Shown here in pieces: positions 62,789-64,000 of a stretch of 64,000 nt of DNA; the stretch's first letter is position 1, and each line of letters starts with the position of its first letter. Both the position numbers and the translations under genes were made by a program. Origin of the DNA: an uncultured Flavobacteriaceae bacterium (GTDB lineage: Bacteria; Bacteroidota; Bacteroidia; Flavobacteriales; Flavobacteriaceae); the NCBI GenBank assembly GCA_937944485.1, contig CALDYU010000008.1, positions 1 to 64,000 on the forward strand. The letters run 5' to 3'. The notes beneath the pieces were generated by a model that did no database searches, was not told where the DNA came from, and saw only the letters and a program-made list of their open reading frames with translations.

Positions 62789-63841
62789 CTATAATCCTAG
62801 TATTTTCTTCAGCATTTCTTTATCAGTAACACCTCCTGCAAAATCATCAAAGGTTTTTTCAGTAGCTTCAATAATGTGATCTTGAATGAAGATTGCGCCT
62901 TCACGAGCTCCTTGTTCAGGACTCTTAATGCAGCACTCCCATTCCATCACAGCCCATACATCACAACCGTATTGCGTCAGTTTTGAAAATATAGTTTTAA
63001 AATCAATTTGCCCGTCACCAAGAGAGCGGTATCTGCCTGCGCGATCTCCCCAATCATTATAGCCTCCAAAAGCTCCTTTTTTTCCTGTCGGATTGAACTC
63101 TGAATCTTTCACATGAAAAGATTTAATAAACTCATGATAGTGGTCAATGTATTCAATGTAATCTAACTGCTGAAGAACAAAATGACTTGGGTCATATAAG
63201 ATATTCACACGTTTGTGATTCCCCGTTGCTTCTAAAAATCGCTCAAAAGTATCGCCATCATGCAAATCTTCACCTGGGTGAATTTCATAACAAACATCTA
63301 CGCCTTCTTCATCAAAATGATTCAAAATGGGCATCCAACGTTTTGCCAATTCTTCAAAACCCATTTCAACAAGACCAGGTGGTCGTTGCGGCCATGGGTG
63401 CCATGTGTGCCATAACAATGCACCAGAAAAAGTAGCATGAGCTTTTATTCCTAATCTTCGGCTTGCCGTCGCTGCTTTCTTAACAACACCAATAGCCCAT
63501 TCTGTTCTTGCTTTTGGATTGTTCTTTACATTATCAGGAGCGAAATTGTCGAACATCAAATCGTAAGCTGGATGAACGGCAACCAATTGCCCCTGTAAGT
63601 GGGTTGAAAGCTCTGTGATTTCAAGTCCGTATGAATTTACCTTACCCTTTAATTCATCACAATAGGTTTGGCTTTCCGCTGCCTTATTTAAATCGATAAG
63701 AAAATGCTCCCAAGTCGGAATTTGTATTCCCTTATAACCCAAATCTGAGGCCCATTTGCACATTCCGTCTAAACTATTAAATGGGGCTTTACTATCTACA
63801 AATTGTGCCAGAAATACGGCTGGTCCTTTTATTGTTTTCAT
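62789..63841 (-). CDS. Sugar phosphate isomerase/epimerase-like TIM-barrel protein
   Basis: 350 residues. AP endonuclease family 2-type barrel: KGPAVFLAQFVDSKAPFNSLDGMCKWASDLGYKGIQIPTW, then CYEIHPGEDLHDGDTFERFLEA, ILYDPSHFVLQQLD, YHEFIKSFHVKDSEF and WAVMEWECCIKSP. Metal-ligand Glu, Asp, His and Glu residues are in the expected order. Enzymes of this group epimerise or isomerise keto-sugars. With two DUF1080 genes downstream, a role in 3-keto-sugar metabolism is likely (inference). Between 63842 and the window end I see no gene. Confidence 0.88.
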   Translation of the reverse strand: MKTIKGPAVFLAQFVDSKAPFNSLDGMCKWASDLGYKGIQIPTWEHFLIDLNKAAESQTYCDELKGKVNSYGLEITELSTHLQGQLVAVHPAYDLMFDNFAPDNVKNNPKARTEWAIGVVKKAATASRRLGIKAHATFSGALLWHTWHPWPQRPPGLVEMGFEELAKRWMPILNHFDEEGVDVCYEIHPGEDLHDGDTFERFLEATGNHKRVNILYDPSHFVLQQLDYIEYIDHYHEFIKSFHVKDSEFNPTGKKGAFGGYNDWGDRAGRYRSLGDGQIDFKTIFSKLTQYGCDVWAVMEWECCIKSPEQGAREGAIFIQDHIIEATEKTFDDFAGGVTDKEMLKKILGL

Positions 63842-64000
63842 GATGTGCGTTACTACGGATTGTTACTTTAAACTTTATAAAAATTTAACCCTATATTTAG
63901 AGGTAAAATACTATTTATCTTTCTCAGGTGAGGTTATAAATATAGCTGAATACCTCAAGATAACCATAAGAAATTTGAAAATGAATCAAGAAACCCAATT

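Noticed and set aside
1..64000. CRISPR arrays, insertion sequences, prophage or integrase genes
   Set aside because: No regularly spaced repeats, transposase or integrase motifs were found on either strand.

Overview
The window reads as chromosomal DNA of a marine-type member of the Flavobacteriaceae (Bacteroidota). The evidence is Bacteroidota-style promoters (a -7 box TAnnTTTG, twice with a perfect TTTG about 18 nt upstream), several TTG/GTG starts, few Shine-Dalgarno sites, many TonB-linked outer-membrane proteins with CarboxypepD_reg-like extensions, many DUFs typical of the phylum, lycopene cyclase, and short dispersed REP-like repeats. No phage, insertion sequence, CRISPR array or rRNA was seen. 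Genes are dense and composition is even, so this looks like ordinary core chromosome with a few specialised loci.

Layout. 1-786: 3' part of a membrane-anchored protein (minus). 919-9090 (minus): a secreted cupin, then a propionyl-CoA to succinyl-CoA cluster made of a split biotin-dependent carboxylase (carrier, biotin carboxylase, carboxyltransferase), a VOC protein and both methylmalonyl-CoA mutase subunits. 9433-11061: tRNA-Asn and rseP. 11221-14627 (plus): a SCO protein and a feoA-feoB-Cys-rich peptide iron(II) operon. 14828-22068: a CarboxypepD_reg protein, an ECF sigma / HEAT-repeat anti-sigma / two DUF4097-like proteins operon, and a CBM9-DUF5916 barrel. 22071-25034 (minus): small proteins of mostly unknown role. 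25162-29768: a metal locus with a DtxR/MntR regulator, an outer-membrane protein and a ZIP transporter on minus, divergent from a TonB receptor on plus, with a candidate operator between them. 29812-31934: crtY and a polyprenyl synthase, tail to tail. 32067-38812: a TetR-controlled TolC/MFP/RND efflux operon. 38957-47987: aspS, a ClC protein lacking its gating glutamate, tadA divergent from dxs, a DUF3078 protein, and dgt.

48060-57221 is the most interesting part. It holds a TonB receptor with a beta-helix lipoprotein, a free-standing CarboxypepD_reg domain protein, a phosphate-selective porin-like protein and a PiT phosphate transporter fused to a PhoU-like domain. Four promoters in this stretch carry TAACAT-type direct repeats spaced exactly 11 bp, the geometry of PhoB boxes, at a fixed phase relative to a degenerate -7 box. 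I read this as a phosphate-starvation regulon in which several genes have no described phosphate role. A rho-independent terminator without any upstream gene lies in the middle and may end a small RNA.

57274-63841 holds a DUF6503-like protein, a STAS-like protein, and a minus-strand block nadD, gmk, yicC, sdpI-like, two DUF1080 lipoproteins and a TIM-barrel sugar epimerase. The last three suggest 3-keto-glycoside breakdown.
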